DNA of 64,000 nucleotides from assembly GCF_913776015.1 (NCBI RefSeq), contig NZ_CAJYMD010000067.1, forward strand, positions 1 to 64,000, in the 5' to 3' direction. The stretch is from an uncultured Oxalicibacterium sp. GTDB lineage: Bacteria; Pseudomonadota; Gammaproteobacteria; Burkholderiales; Burkholderiaceae_D. Positions 55,841-64,000 of this stretch are shown here, one piece after another; position 1 is the first letter of the stretch, and each line of letters begins with the position of its first letter. Under the pieces are notes generated by a model. That model saw nothing but the letters and a program-made list of their open reading frames with translations. It had not been told where the DNA came from and ran no database searches. Position numbers and translations under genes: made by a program.

Positions 55841-56832
55841 TCTCTCCACCCCATATCGCCAGGGTTATAGGTATTAGTGACGCTTGTAATTCGGTCGATA
55901 TCAATATTATTGAGAAGCTGTTCACGACCAGGGTCAAATCCCCAAGCTTTTACATATTTCTTTTTGGCTTTTTCGAAGACGGACTTCAGATTGCCGGCCG
56001 CATCTCCATTGGTTAGTCTAATCCTGATTTTTTGGTCTGGTTCTAGCATTTGGAATCTTGAAAGGCAATCGAGAAAGTACTCGAATTCTTCGACAGAATC
56101 GCCGTTTCGGTTGTAGTAAATTACAAAGCCTTGCTTGCAGTTCTCAGCCGCTGCGTGCTTTAAGATTAGAAACGGACCAGTTATTGACTCGATTGTCGCT
56201 GCTTGGCCGGCACCATCACCATGTCGCCTTACCATCACAAGGTCTGGATAATAAAAAGTGTAATCCGCTGGTAATTCGGATTCCCCTTTCAGCCTCATTA
56301 TGTCGTTTCCAATGCTGTAAAGACGTTGGATGTCATAAGGTCCGAGGTAGTGAATGAGTATGCCTGGAGGAATGTTAATAGTAGTGAGATTCGTTTTTTG
56401 AATCTCTTCATAGAAGTCTTTTGCATAGGCGTTATCGTGATTCAGCATAAACAAGAGCCCTCGAACCTCATGCGGTTCAGAATCCAAGACTGAATAGGTT
56501 TCTCTCCAGGATTCGGACTGCCTTGCGCATTCAATTGTCATTACAAGTGATTTGAAAGCTGACCTGATTTTGGTGTGTGTAAGAGTATCGGCCGCATAAC
56601 TTTTCAGGTCCGTGTGCAGATAAATAGTTTTACCTAAGTACGGGTCCTCGTAATGAAAGACGACGTCACCGGGATGAGTTTTTTTGGGGATTTTCTTCCC
56701 CTCACTCACATGCTCAGGATTGGAACATTCGAAATTCTCATCATGTTTCTTATGCTTTTGCCATAAGAAATGCTTGAAGATATCCTTTGCTATCAGTGGT
56801 GCTATCTCAGCAATATTCGCGGTTTCGGCCAT
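55837..56832 (-). CDS. Protein A of a three-gene operon, possible PD-(D/E)xK nuclease (331 aa)
   Basis: ATG 56832 has GGGAGA upstream; the frame is open to 56868. The N-terminal 80 residues contain GDVVF (D56) and, 19 residues on, TDLKSY (D75-x-K77), with a preceding Glu-containing helix (ANIAEIAPLIAKDIF), which fits a PD-(D/E)xK nuclease core. The remaining 250 residues are unrecognised. It is first in an operon of three overlapping genes. The nuclease call is an inference from motif spacing; a relation to two-gene PD-(D/E)xK systems such as GAPS4 is possible but untested. Confidence 0.6.
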   Translation of the reverse strand: MAETANIAEIAPLIAKDIFKHFLWQKHKKHDENFECSNPEHVSEGKKIPKKTHPGDVVFHYEDPYLGKTIYLHTDLKSYAADTLTHTKIRSAFKSLVMTIECARQSESWRETYSVLDSEPHEVRGLLFMLNHDNAYAKDFYEEIQKTNLTTINIPPGILIHYLGPYDIQRLYSIGNDIMRLKGESELPADYTFYYPDLVMVRRHGDGAGQAATIESITGPFLILKHAAAENCKQGFVIYYNRNGDSVEEFEYFLDCLSRFQMLEPDQKIRIRLTNGDAAGNLKSVFEKAKKKYVKAWGFDPGREQLLNNIDIDRITSVTNTYNPGDMGWRE

Positions 56833-57255
56833 TCTCCCTGACTCCTTTAATTTGTTGCCAAGAAGCATACTCTGGATAAGTGACTTTAATCGAGTCCCAT
56901 ATTCATACGACCCCCTACCTCATTTGCTTGAGAATTCAGTATTTGCGGTGATGCAGGACTACTTCAGGGCAGTATTTCATCGCCATTGGAGCCACTACAT
57001 ACCAGGATTTTTAGGCGGTTATAGAGGTATAAATATGCAGTAACTTTTAGGGTGCACATTGCAGGTACTTGAGTTCCAGTAAAAGTTACTGGACGTAGCT
57101 AGACAACAATAAAGCCCTAAATCATTGAGATTTAGGGCTTTATTGTTGTTTCCTAATATCCAAAGCCAATACTTTGGTGGCCCTGTGCAACATCGAGCTT
57201 CGGCACCGCGCCTTGATAGTTACTGTCAGAGGACCTTTGCCTTCAGCCATAAACC
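56833..57255. other. Intergenic region between operon and integrase
   Basis: 423 bases without a gene. It holds the operon leader, an inverted repeat CAGTAACTTTTA (57038-57049)/TAAAAGTTACTG (57080-57091), the terminator at 57104-57148, and a short stretch at 57191-57214 resembling sequence just before structured repeat copy 1. Confidence 0.45.
57104..57148. terminator. Bidirectional terminator with 20-bp stem
   Basis: A perfect 20-bp inverted repeat (57104-57123 and 57129-57148) around ATTGA, GC core GCCCTAAATC, A/T-rich outer part. It ends the integrase transcript (minus strand) before the operon region. Confidence 0.85.
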
Positions 57256-58260
57256 TTAGGCGTTTAACCATACTTCCTTTCTAACTGCTGCAACTAACTC
57301 AGGTTCGGTTGGGTTGTAGTAGCGCATTGCCATTTGTATAGTCTTCCATCCCATGACTTTCGCTAAGGTGCTAACCTTCATTCGAGGTGCTAGACGCGAG
57401 GCGGCCTCATGCCGCAAGTCGTGAAATCGTAAATCCTCAATGCCGCATTTAGCACAAAGCTTATGAAAAGCATTACTAAGAGTACTAGAGTCTGAGTAAT
57501 CCATAACAACATCCGAAGTTAATTTGCGAGGATGGTGTTTCAACAACTCCTCTGCCAACACTGTGAGTGGCACTACTCGGCTAGTATTATTCTTTGTTTC
57601 TTTGAGCAATATTGATTGGTGGTCACGATTAATCATGCTCCACTGCAATCCGACTATTTCTCCGGCCCTCATACCGGTTTCAATTGCCAAGATTATGCAC
57701 TGCGCAAGACAGTTGCTATTACCTTCAAACGCAAGCCAGGTTAGCAACCTTTCTTCCTTCGGCAGTAGTCGCCTGTTCCTCCATTTGCTCGGCGCGGGTT
57801 TGGCAATGTCTTTGATGCAGTTTTCAACTGGAATTGACCAGTCTTTCTTCGCTGTTGTAAGTACGTGTGATAGCAACGCCAACTCTAACCTTACAGTGGC
57901 ACTTGATACAGATTCGCTACGCTCATCTCTATAATTGGCGAAATCCACACTGCGTAACGTCGCAAGCTTTCTCAGAGCAAGTGGATGGCGCAAGAGTTGG
58001 GCAATTCGATTTTTTTCCGCTTTCCGCCCTTTCTTCCCAGGGGTTTTCTCTTTCTCATATCGAATAAGCAACTCTCCCAACGTAGTCCGTTCAGCCTCTG
58101 ACCGGTCCACGTAGAGGCCTCTGAACATCTCAGACTCAGTCGTGGCTGCCCACGCCTCCGCCTCTTTCTTTGTCTCGAACGTCTTTTGAGCAGGCTTAAA
58201 ACCTTTGCGACGTACCTGAACTTGAAATTGGAAAGGTCCTCTTTTTGTAATTGATGCCAT
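57256..58260 (-). CDS. int: Tyrosine site-specific integrase
   Basis: A 334-residue protein from ATG 58260, which has GGAGAAGTAAGG upstream (an in-frame start at 58305 is less likely). The N-terminal arm-binding region (RGPFQFQVQVRRKGFKPAQK) is followed by a SAM-like core-binding domain and the catalytic domain with R198 (ETGMRAGEIVGLQW), HDLRH (H280, R283), W305 in the His/Trp position (VMGWKTIQ) and the nucleophile Tyr in AMRYY. It would insert the island into the tRNA gene 139 bp away. It reads inward from attR. Confidence 0.95.
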   Translation of the reverse strand: MASITKRGPFQFQVQVRRKGFKPAQKTFETKKEAEAWAATTESEMFRGLYVDRSEAERTTLGELLIRYEKEKTPGKKGRKAEKNRIAQLLRHPLALRKLATLRSVDFANYRDERSESVSSATVRLELALLSHVLTTAKKDWSIPVENCIKDIAKPAPSKWRNRRLLPKEERLLTWLAFEGNSNCLAQCIILAIETGMRAGEIVGLQWSMINRDHQSILLKETKNNTSRVVPLTVLAEELLKHHPRKLTSDVVMDYSDSSTLSNAFHKLCAKCGIEDLRFHDLRHEAASRLAPRMKVSTLAKVMGWKTIQMAMRYYNPTEPELVAAVRKEVWLNA

Positions 58261-58321
58261 CCTTACTTCTCCTATGCTGAAATAAGGGTATAGCGCTAGA
58301 TGCATCTCATGGCCGAATCGA

Positions 58322-58345
58322 TTGCAGCATTAATGCAGCATTAAT
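58322..58345 (+). repeat. Tandem 11-bp repeat near right end
   Basis: GCAGCATTAAT occurs twice in tandem (58324-58334, 58335-58345). TTGCAGCATT is shared with the left arm at 38635-38644. These are candidate integrase arm or Xis sites, just upstream of the int start. Confidence 0.5.
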
Positions 58346-58356
58346 TCTGCGTGAGC

Positions 58357-58390
58357 GAAAAAAAGGGGTTACGAATCATCGTAACCCCTT
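58357..58390 (-). terminator. Island-borne terminator downstream of the tRNA
   Basis: The perfect 12-bp arms AAGGGGTTACGA and TCGTAACCCCTT with a 4-nt loop are followed by seven T on the minus strand. It lies inside the island directly after the tRNA 3' end and replaces the terminator displaced to 38426. Confidence 0.88.
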
Positions 58391-58395
58391 GATTT

Positions 58396-58477
<82 letters not shown>

Positions 58478-58492
58478 TTAACTTGGCCGAGC

Positions 58493-60991
58493 TTAGTTAC
58501 CTTCGAGGAAGCTCTTCAGTTTGTCCGAACGCGAAGGATGACGCAGCTTGCGCAGCGCCTTGGCTTCGATCTGACGGATACGCTCACGCGTGACGTCGAA
58601 CTGCTTGCCGACCTCTTCCAACGTGTGGTCGGTCGACATTTCGATACCGAAACGCATACGCAAGACTTTGGCTTCGCGTGGCGTCAACGAATCGAGTACG
58701 TCCTTGACCACACCGCGCATCGACGCATGCAACGCCGCGTCCGATGGTGCCAGCGTGTTGTTGTCCTCGATGAAATCGCCCAGATGTGAGTCGTCGTCGT
58801 CGCCGATTGGTGTTTCCATCGAAATCGGTTCCTTGGCGATCTTCATAATCTTGCGGATCTTGTCTTCCGGCATTTCCATCTTGATCGCCAGCGTTGCCGG
58901 ATCCGGCTCGGCACCCGTTTCCTGCAAAATCTGGCGTGAGATGCGATTCATCTTGTTGATCGTTTCGATCATGTGCACCGGAATACGAATGGTGCGCGCC
59001 TGATCGGCGATCGAACGCGTAATTGCCTGACGAATCCACCACGTTGCATACGTCGAGAACTTGAAACCGCGACGGTATTCAAACTTATCCACCGCCTTCA
59101 TCAGACCGATGTTGCCTTCCTGGATCAAATCGAGGAATTGCAGACCGCGGTTGGTGTATTTCTTGGCGATCGAAATCACCAGACGCAAGTTAGCTTCGGT
59201 CATTTCGCGCTTGGCCTTGCGCGCCTTCATTTCACCGGCAGCCATTTTCTTGTTGATGGCGCGCAGATCAGGCAACGGCAACACGACGCGCGCTTGCAGA
59301 TCGATCAGCTTTTGTTGCAGTTCCTTGATGGCGGGCACATTACGGTTCAGCACCGTGCTGTAAGCGTGGTTGCCTTCGACTTCACCATCAACCCAGGCAA
59401 GATTGGTTTCATTGCCTGGGAAGACCTTGATGAAGTGACTGCGTGGCATGCCGCTGCGATTCACGGCGACGTCGAGAATCTGCTTCTCAATCTGACGCAC
59501 TTCATCAACCTGGCCGCGCAAGGTATCGCAGAGTTTCTCAACGACCTTCGCCGTAAAGCGGATGCTGAGCAATTCGTTGGAGATGGTTTCCTGCGCCTTG
59601 ACGTAAGGCTTGGAGTTGTAGCCTTCCTTCTCGAAGGCTTTGCGCATCTTGTCGAATTGCTGGGCAATGTTGTCGAACTTGGCGAGGGAGTCACGCTTGA
59701 GCTGTTCAAGCTGCTCATTCGAGAACCCGGCAGCGCCACCGCCAGAGCTGGATTCTTCTTCGTCCTCTTCCTCGCCTTCTTCCTCTTCCTCTTCGTCGTC
59801 TTCATCGGAAGAGGCTGCAGGTGGGGCGACGGCGGCAACCGCTTGCTCGTCCACTGCGTTCGGATCGACCAAGCCATCGACGATTTCGTCGATCTTGATT
59901 TCTTCTTTGGCAATGCGATCTGCTGCCTGCAAGATCTCGGCGATCGTTGTCGGGCATGCCGAAATCGCCTGAATCATGTCACGCAGGCCATCTTCGATAC
60001 GCTTGGCAATGCCAATTTCGCCTTCGCGCGTCAGCAGTTCGACCGAACCCATTTCACGCATGTACATGCGGACTGGATCAGTAGTACGACCGAAATCGGA
60101 ATCGACAGTCGACAGTGCTGCTTCAGCAGCCGCCTCGGCTTCGTCATCACTGGTATCAGAGGCAACGTTGTCGGACAACAGCAACGTTTCAGCATCGGGC
60201 GCCTGTTCGTAGACGGCGATACCCATGTCGTTGAACGTGCCGATGATGCCTTCGATCGCTTCCGGATCGATAATGTTTTCCGGCAGGTGATCGTTGATCT
60301 CTGCATAGGTCAGGAAGCCACGCTCCTTGCCGAGCTTGATCAGCGTCTTCAATTTCTGACGACGCGCTTCGAGTTCTTCTTCGCTGGCTTCGCTATCGGC
60401 CGACAGTGCGTCCTTGAGCAGCGCCTTTTCCTTGGCTTTGCGATCCTTGGCGCGCGCCTTGTCTGCGGCTTTCAACTCAGCACGTTCGACCGCATTCAGT
60501 GCTGCGACCTCTTCGCTCTCTGGTTGATATTCCTTGGGCTTGCGGCCACGGCGGCCCGGCACCTTGACGCCGGGCAAAATGTAACCGGAGGTATCGATCG
60601 CAGCCAATGCGGCGGCGTCAGTCGTCTGGCTGACGGCTGGCGGGCTCATGCTGGCGCGTGCGGCAGTGCTGGTTTCCGGCTTGGAAGCCTTGGAGGCTGG
60701 CTTGACTTCAGATTTCTTGTTTGTCACGGCTACTTTCGATGGCTTGGCTGCTGACTTGCCAGCAACGTTGGCTGCGGTCCCGGATGTGGGTTTGGCTGCA
60801 GGGGCAGCATTCTTGGCGACCTTGCCTGCCGGCGTTGCTGTTTTTGTATTTGTCGTGGCGGTTTTCACCTTGCCTGCCGGCTTGGCGACAACTGCCTTCT
60901 GTTCAACGGATTTGCTCGACTTCGTTGCTGCGGGCTTGGGCTTTGCCGGCGCTGTCGGAGTTTTCGCTGGTTTCTTCATTGCGTTTGCCAT
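58493..60991 (-). CDS. rpoD: RNA polymerase primary sigma factor (sigma-70)
   Basis: An 832-residue sigma factor. The first 150 residues are a Lys/Ala/Pro-rich tail typical of betaproteobacterial RpoD. Region 1.1 follows at about 205-270. The acidic non-conserved region contains a run of Asp/Glu ([20 protein letters not shown]). Region 2 has [20 protein letters not shown] and [20 protein letters not shown], and region 4.2 has [20 protein letters not shown]. It is complete. It is downstream of dnaG with its own extended -10 promoter and next to the tRNA. Confidence 0.98.
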   Translation of the reverse strand: MANAMKKPAKTPTAPAKPKPAATKSSKSVEQKAVVAKPAGKVKTATTNTKTATPAGKVAKNAAPAAKPTSGTAANVAGKSAAKPSKVAVTNKKSEVKPASKASKPETSTAARASMSPPAVSQTTDAAALAAIDTSGYILPGVKVPGRRGRKPKEYQPESEEVAALNAVERAELKAADKARAKDRKAKEKALLKDALSADSEASEEELEARRQKLKTLIKLGKERGFLTYAEINDHLPENIIDPEAIEGIIGTFNDMGIAVYEQAPDAETLLLSDNVASDTSDDEAEAAAEAALSTVDSDFGRTTDPVRMYMREMGSVELLTREGEIGIAKRIEDGLRDMIQAISACPTTIAEILQAADRIAKEEIKIDEIVDGLVDPNAVDEQAVAAVAPPAASSDEDDEEEEEEGEEEDEEESSSGGGAAGFSNEQLEQLKRDSLAKFDNIAQQFDKMRKAFEKEGYNSKPYVKAQETISNELLSIRFTAKVVEKLCDTLRGQVDEVRQIEKQILDVAVNRSGMPRSHFIKVFPGNETNLAWVDGEVEGNHAYSTVLNRNVPAIKELQQKLIDLQARVVLPLPDLRAINKKMAAGEMKARKAKREMTEANLRLVISIAKKYTNRGLQFLDLIQEGNIGLMKAVDKFEYRRGFKFSTYATWWIRQAITRSIADQARTIRIPVHMIETINKMNRISRQILQETGAEPDPATLAIKMEMPEDKIRKIMKIAKEPISMETPIGDDDDSHLGDFIEDNNTLAPSDAALHASMRGVVKDVLDSLTPREAKVLRMRFGIEMSTDHTLEEVGKQFDVTRERIRQIEAKALRKLRHPSRSDKLKSFLEGN

Positions 60992-61153
60992 TGGATCACT
61001 GCCAAGTGGTTAGGGCTCGCGAAACGAGACTGCAACGTTCTACGAGCAGATTTGCGCGAATGTTTTCCTGTCCGCGCAAGTTCGTTGATTTTCTTCCCGA
61101 TTCATCTCTTGCCTGCGATGCCTGATTGCAAGATGTTGAATCGAAAGCCTTTC

Positions 61154-61162
61154 ATTATAACA
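61154..61162 (-). promoter_or_regulatory. Extended -10 promoter candidate for rpoD
   Basis: On the minus strand TGTTATAAT (TGnTATAAT) lies 163 nt before the rpoD start, in the 208-bp dnaG-rpoD gap. No good -35 is seen, as is usual for extended -10 promoters. Confidence 0.5.
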
Positions 61163-61199
61163 TATGGGGACACCTTCCCCCTTTACACAAGAGGCGAAA

Positions 61200-62999
61200 T
61201 CAGCTTCGTCCCGCTGTTTCGGCCTGTGCCTGTCGCTTCAGTTGCTCCTGCAACATCATCAGTTCGCGATAACGGTTCTTGGCAGCATCATCGGCAAACC
61301 CGCCGACCGTCATTCGTTCCATTTCTGCCTTGATCGTCTGCAATCGTGCCTGACGAATCGCACCGCGCAACTCTAGGCGCACGACATCGACCTCCGACTC
61401 CACATCAGCAGCGATCTCCGCAATCATGGGCTCGAAATCGTCACCAATTTCGCGCAAAGATTCGGCGAGCGCGGCGAAATTGGCATTGCCGCCCATATCG
61501 CGACACAAGCTGACGAGTTGCGCAAGCATGTCGGCATGATCCGGTGCCAGTTGCATGACGGCATCGAGCGCCGCGGCATCGAATTCATCTGCCAGCACCG
61601 GATGCGCCACCAGCAAACGCATGATCTGCCGCTCCAGTCCCAACGGTGCAGCGCGCTTGGTTCGTGGTGGCGCGATACGCTTGCGTGCCACCGGCTGTGC
61701 CAGTTCGAACAAGGTTTCAATTTCGGCCGATGCGCTTTCCGTCACCTGCGCCAGACTACGCACGATCTGCAGACGCAAGGCCGATGGCGGCAGGGCCTGC
61801 AGCAAAGGTTTGGCATCGAATTGCGCGCGTGCACGGCCTTCCGGCGTGTTCAGATCGTTTTCGCCCACCGCTTCCTGCAACAGGAATTGCGACAGCGGCA
61901 TCGCATCCTGTACTTGCCGCTGGAATGCTTCCTGCCCGTATTCGCGCACATAACTGTCAGGGTCATGTTCGCTCGGCAGGAACAGGAACTTGATCACCTT
62001 ATTGTCGCCCGCATACGGCAAGCTCGCCTCCAGCGCGCGACGCGCTGCACGGCGGCCCGCACCATCGCCATCGAAGCTGAAAATCACGTGATCGGTCTGA
62101 CGCAACAGCTTTTGCACATGAATCGGCGTACATGCTGTTCCTAACGTGGCGACGGCTTGCGGAAAACCAAGCTGAGCCAGTGCAACGACATCCATGTAGC
62201 CTTCTGTCACCAAAACATAACCGGCCTCGCGAATCGCCTGCCGCGCCTCGAACAAGCCGTAGAGTTCGCTGCCTTTCTGGAACAGCGGCGTCTCGGGTGA
62301 ATTCAGGTATTTAGGCTCGCCCTTGTCGAGCACACGTCCACCGAAACCGATCACCTGCCCCTTGGTATTGCGAATCGGGAACATGATGCGATCGCGAAAA
62401 CGGTCATAACGTTTGTGGCGCGATTCGCCTTCTTCGACACGGTCGATCACGAGACCCGATTCGACCAGCGCCTCGGCATCGTAATCGGGGAAAACCGAAC
62501 GCAAACCATCCCATGCATCGGGCGCAAAACCCATTGCATAACGCGCCGCGACTTCGCCAGTCAGACCACGTCCCTTAAGATAATTCTTGGCGCGCTCGTC
62601 CTGTCGCAACTGCTTGCGGTAGTAATCGCAGGCACGCGACATCGCTTCCGACAAGGCCATGCTTTTGGCCTGTTGCTCGGCGCGTTGCGCTGGCGGCAAA
62701 CGATCATCGTTATCGGGCACGACCATGCCCACACCCTGCGCCAAATCCTTGACGGCCTCGACGAAGCCCAGTCCGGAATACTCAATCAGAAATCCGATCG
62801 CCGTACCATGTGCACCACAACCGAAGCAGTGATAGAACTGCTTGGTCGGACTGACGGTGAAACTCGGTGATTTCTCGTTATGAAACGGGCACAGCCCCAT
62901 GAAATTGGCACCGCCCTTCTTGAGCTGGACGTACTTGCCCACCACATCGACAATATCGACGCGGTTAAGTAGATCCTGGATGAAGGATTGAGGAATCAC
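61200..62999 (-). CDS. dnaG: DNA primase
   Basis: A 599-residue primase that lays RNA primers at the replication fork. The N-terminal CHC2 zinc domain is CPFHNEKSPSFTV and FYHCFGCGAHG, the RNAP basic motif region FRDRIMFPIRNTKGQVIGFG, and the Toprim motifs LVTEGYMDVVAL and FSFDGDGAGRRAA. The C-terminal helicase-binding domain is present (MLQEQLKRQAQ near the end). It is in the conserved macromolecular-synthesis order with rpsU upstream and rpoD downstream. Confidence 0.98.
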   Translation of the reverse strand: MIPQSFIQDLLNRVDIVDVVGKYVQLKKGGANFMGLCPFHNEKSPSFTVSPTKQFYHCFGCGAHGTAIGFLIEYSGLGFVEAVKDLAQGVGMVVPDNDDRLPPAQRAEQQAKSMALSEAMSRACDYYRKQLRQDERAKNYLKGRGLTGEVAARYAMGFAPDAWDGLRSVFPDYDAEALVESGLVIDRVEEGESRHKRYDRFRDRIMFPIRNTKGQVIGFGGRVLDKGEPKYLNSPETPLFQKGSELYGLFEARQAIREAGYVLVTEGYMDVVALAQLGFPQAVATLGTACTPIHVQKLLRQTDHVIFSFDGDGAGRRAARRALEASLPYAGDNKVIKFLFLPSEHDPDSYVREYGQEAFQRQVQDAMPLSQFLLQEAVGENDLNTPEGRARAQFDAKPLLQALPPSALRLQIVRSLAQVTESASAEIETLFELAQPVARKRIAPPRTKRAAPLGLERQIMRLLVAHPVLADEFDAAALDAVMQLAPDHADMLAQLVSLCRDMGGNANFAALAESLREIGDDFEPMIAEIAADVESEVDVVRLELRGAIRQARLQTIKAEMERMTVGGFADDAAKNRYRELMMLQEQLKRQAQAETAGRS

Positions 63000-63089
63000 T
63001 TGGCGTGGTCTTTATGTGTTGCCGCATCGAGATGCACGCAATACGTGCACGATGCACGATACTCGCGACCCTGAGTCGGCAGCAGCCGA

Positions 63090-63539
63090 TCAACCCTTGG
63101 TCAGGGCAGCCTTGACGAGGCCGGATACCGCCGTCATGTCGGCACGACCGGCCAGTTTGGCCTTGAGTACGCCCATGACCTTGCCCATATCCTGCGGACC
63201 AGCGCCGCCGGTTGCCGCGATAGCCGCGGCCACTTCCGCCTGCACTTCGGCGTCAGACAAGGCAGCGGGCATGTAGGCACTCAACACTGCCAGTTCGGCC
63301 TGTTCGATTTCCACCAGATCCTGACGACCGCCCGCCTCGAACTGCGCAATCGAATCCTTGCGCTGCTTGATCATTTTTTCGACAATCGCCTGCACCTGCG
63401 CGTCGTCAAGCGTGATGCGCTCATCGACTTCTTTCTGCTTGATCGCAGCCGTGATCAGACGGATCGCGCCCAACTTGCCCGCATCCTTGGCGCGCATGGC
63501 TGTTTTCATGTCTTCGGTGATCTGTTCCTTGAGGCCCAT
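63090..63539 (-). CDS. yqeY: GatB/YqeY domain protein
   Basis: 149 residues from ATG 63539 (MGLKEQITEDMKTAMRAKDA); a 7-codon upstream extension exists but is less typical. The YqeY fold motifs LGAIRLITAAIKQKEVDER and GPQDMGKVMGVLKAKLAGRA match the tRNA-binding tail of GatB. Its role is not well established. It lies between rpsU and dnaG, a common position in Betaproteobacteria. Confidence 0.93.
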   Translation of the reverse strand: MGLKEQITEDMKTAMRAKDAGKLGAIRLITAAIKQKEVDERITLDDAQVQAIVEKMIKQRKDSIAQFEAGGRQDLVEIEQAELAVLSAYMPAALSDAEVQAEVAAAIAATGGAGPQDMGKVMGVLKAKLAGRADMTAVSGLVKAALTKG

Positions 63540-63610
63540 ATGCCACTCCACTGATATCAAATGTCGATCTTGAAAGCCGCTTGAAAGTCGAATAGTCAGA
63601 ATCCGACCTC

Positions 63611-63651
63611 AAAACACAAAAACCCGCTACGGACCAACACCGGAGCGGGTT
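63611..63651 (-). terminator. Terminator after rpsU
   Basis: The arms AACCCGCT and AGCGGGTT have a weakly paired interior and are followed on the minus strand by a T-rich tract. It lies between rpsU and yqeY and could attenuate read-through from the ribosomal protein gene. Confidence 0.8.
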
Positions 63652-63699
63652 TGCGACTAATTTCCGAACCGCACGCAAAAGCGCGCAGCCGCATGGAAA

Positions 63700-63912
63700 T
63701 CAGTACAGTTTTTTAGGCAACTGCTGGCTGCGGATACGCTTGTAGTGGCGTTTCACGGCAGCGGCCAGCTTGCGTTTGCGCTCGGCAGTTGGCTTCTCGT
63801 AGAATTCGCGCGCACGCAAATCGGTCAGCAGACCGGTTTTTTCAATGGTGCGCTTGAAGCGACGCATGGCAACTTCGAACGGCTCGTTTTCTTTAACGCG
63901 AATAGTGGTCAT
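63700..63912 (-). CDS. rpsU: 30S ribosomal protein S21
   Basis: 70 residues from ATG 63912 ([20 protein letters not shown]); the open frame upstream is not used. Motifs [20 protein letters not shown] and the basic C-terminus [17 protein letters not shown] are standard for S21. It is the first gene of the macromolecular-synthesis cluster, whose promoter is near the window edge. Confidence 0.98.
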   Translation of the reverse strand: MTTIRVKENEPFEVAMRRFKRTIEKTGLLTDLRAREFYEKPTAERKRKLAAAVKRHYKRIRSQQLPKKLY

Positions 63913-64000
63913 GTGTGAACTAACTAAAGCAATGTTGGTAGAGAGTCGGAAAGTATAGCACCCGGTTTCCTCAAATGGAAGCCCGATCATCGAATTGGCG

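Noticed and set aside
58973-60754. 593-residue open frame antisense to rpoD
   Set aside because: Fully inside rpoD on the opposite strand; composition reflects the high-GC complement of a conserved gene.

Overview
The window looks like the chromosome of a betaproteobacterium of the order Burkholderiales, most plausibly an Oxalobacteraceae member (Oxalicibacterium/Herminiimonas-like). Three things suggest this: a GC-rich backbone, a well-conserved OxlT-type oxalate:formate antiporter, and the order rpsU-yqeY-dnaG-rpoD-tRNA at the right end. The family assignment is an inference; no 16S gene lies in the window.

Layout. (1) 1-5036: a four-gene ligase-associated DNA repair cluster (exonuclease, ATP-dependent ligase, Lhr-like DEXH helicase, PdeM phosphoesterase), all overlapping or abutting. 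(2) 5402-24989: an eight-gene alpha-glucan/trehalose locus, glgA-glgE-treS/mak-glgB-glgX-treZ-malQ-treY, which joins the TreS-maltokinase-GlgE route, classical glycogen synthesis and debranching, and the TreYZ trehalose route. (3) 25191-38314: mixed housekeeping genes: a small protein, a LuxR-type regulator with a degenerate receiver, a ROK kinase, a PAS chemoreceptor and an MscS-type channel divergent around a perfect FNR-type box, TerC-CBS, OxlT followed by a 41-residue membrane protein, a lipoprotein hydrolase, a PAP2 enzyme and small proteins. (4) 38480-58446: a 20-kb, lower-GC integrated element bounded by exact 51-bp direct repeats. The right copy is the 3' part of an intact CAU-anticodon tRNA gene. 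(5) 58493-63912: the macromolecular-synthesis genes rpoD, dnaG, yqeY and rpsU on the minus strand.

The island carries a tyrosine integrase, two AlpA/excisionase-like regulators, a ColE2-type replication protein and an XRE repressor with two 15-bp operators. The remainder is cargo: three proteins with HEPN-type Rx4H motifs, one of them directly joined to an HNH endonuclease gene; a HAD protein; a frameshifted SRAP gene; a winged-helix/nuclease-like protein; a KAP P-loop NTPase; and a tightly coupled three-gene operon of unrecognised proteins whose first product has a possible PD-(D/E)xK core. Two families of non-coding repeats separate the cargo units. No conjugation or virion genes were seen, so the element looks like a satellite or plasmid-like integrative island used as a defence-gene carrier.

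The best candidates for an undescribed system are the three-gene operon 54037-56832 with the KAP gene (51617-53764) and the structured RNA-like repeats around it, and the HEPN-like/HNH pair at 47413-49305.
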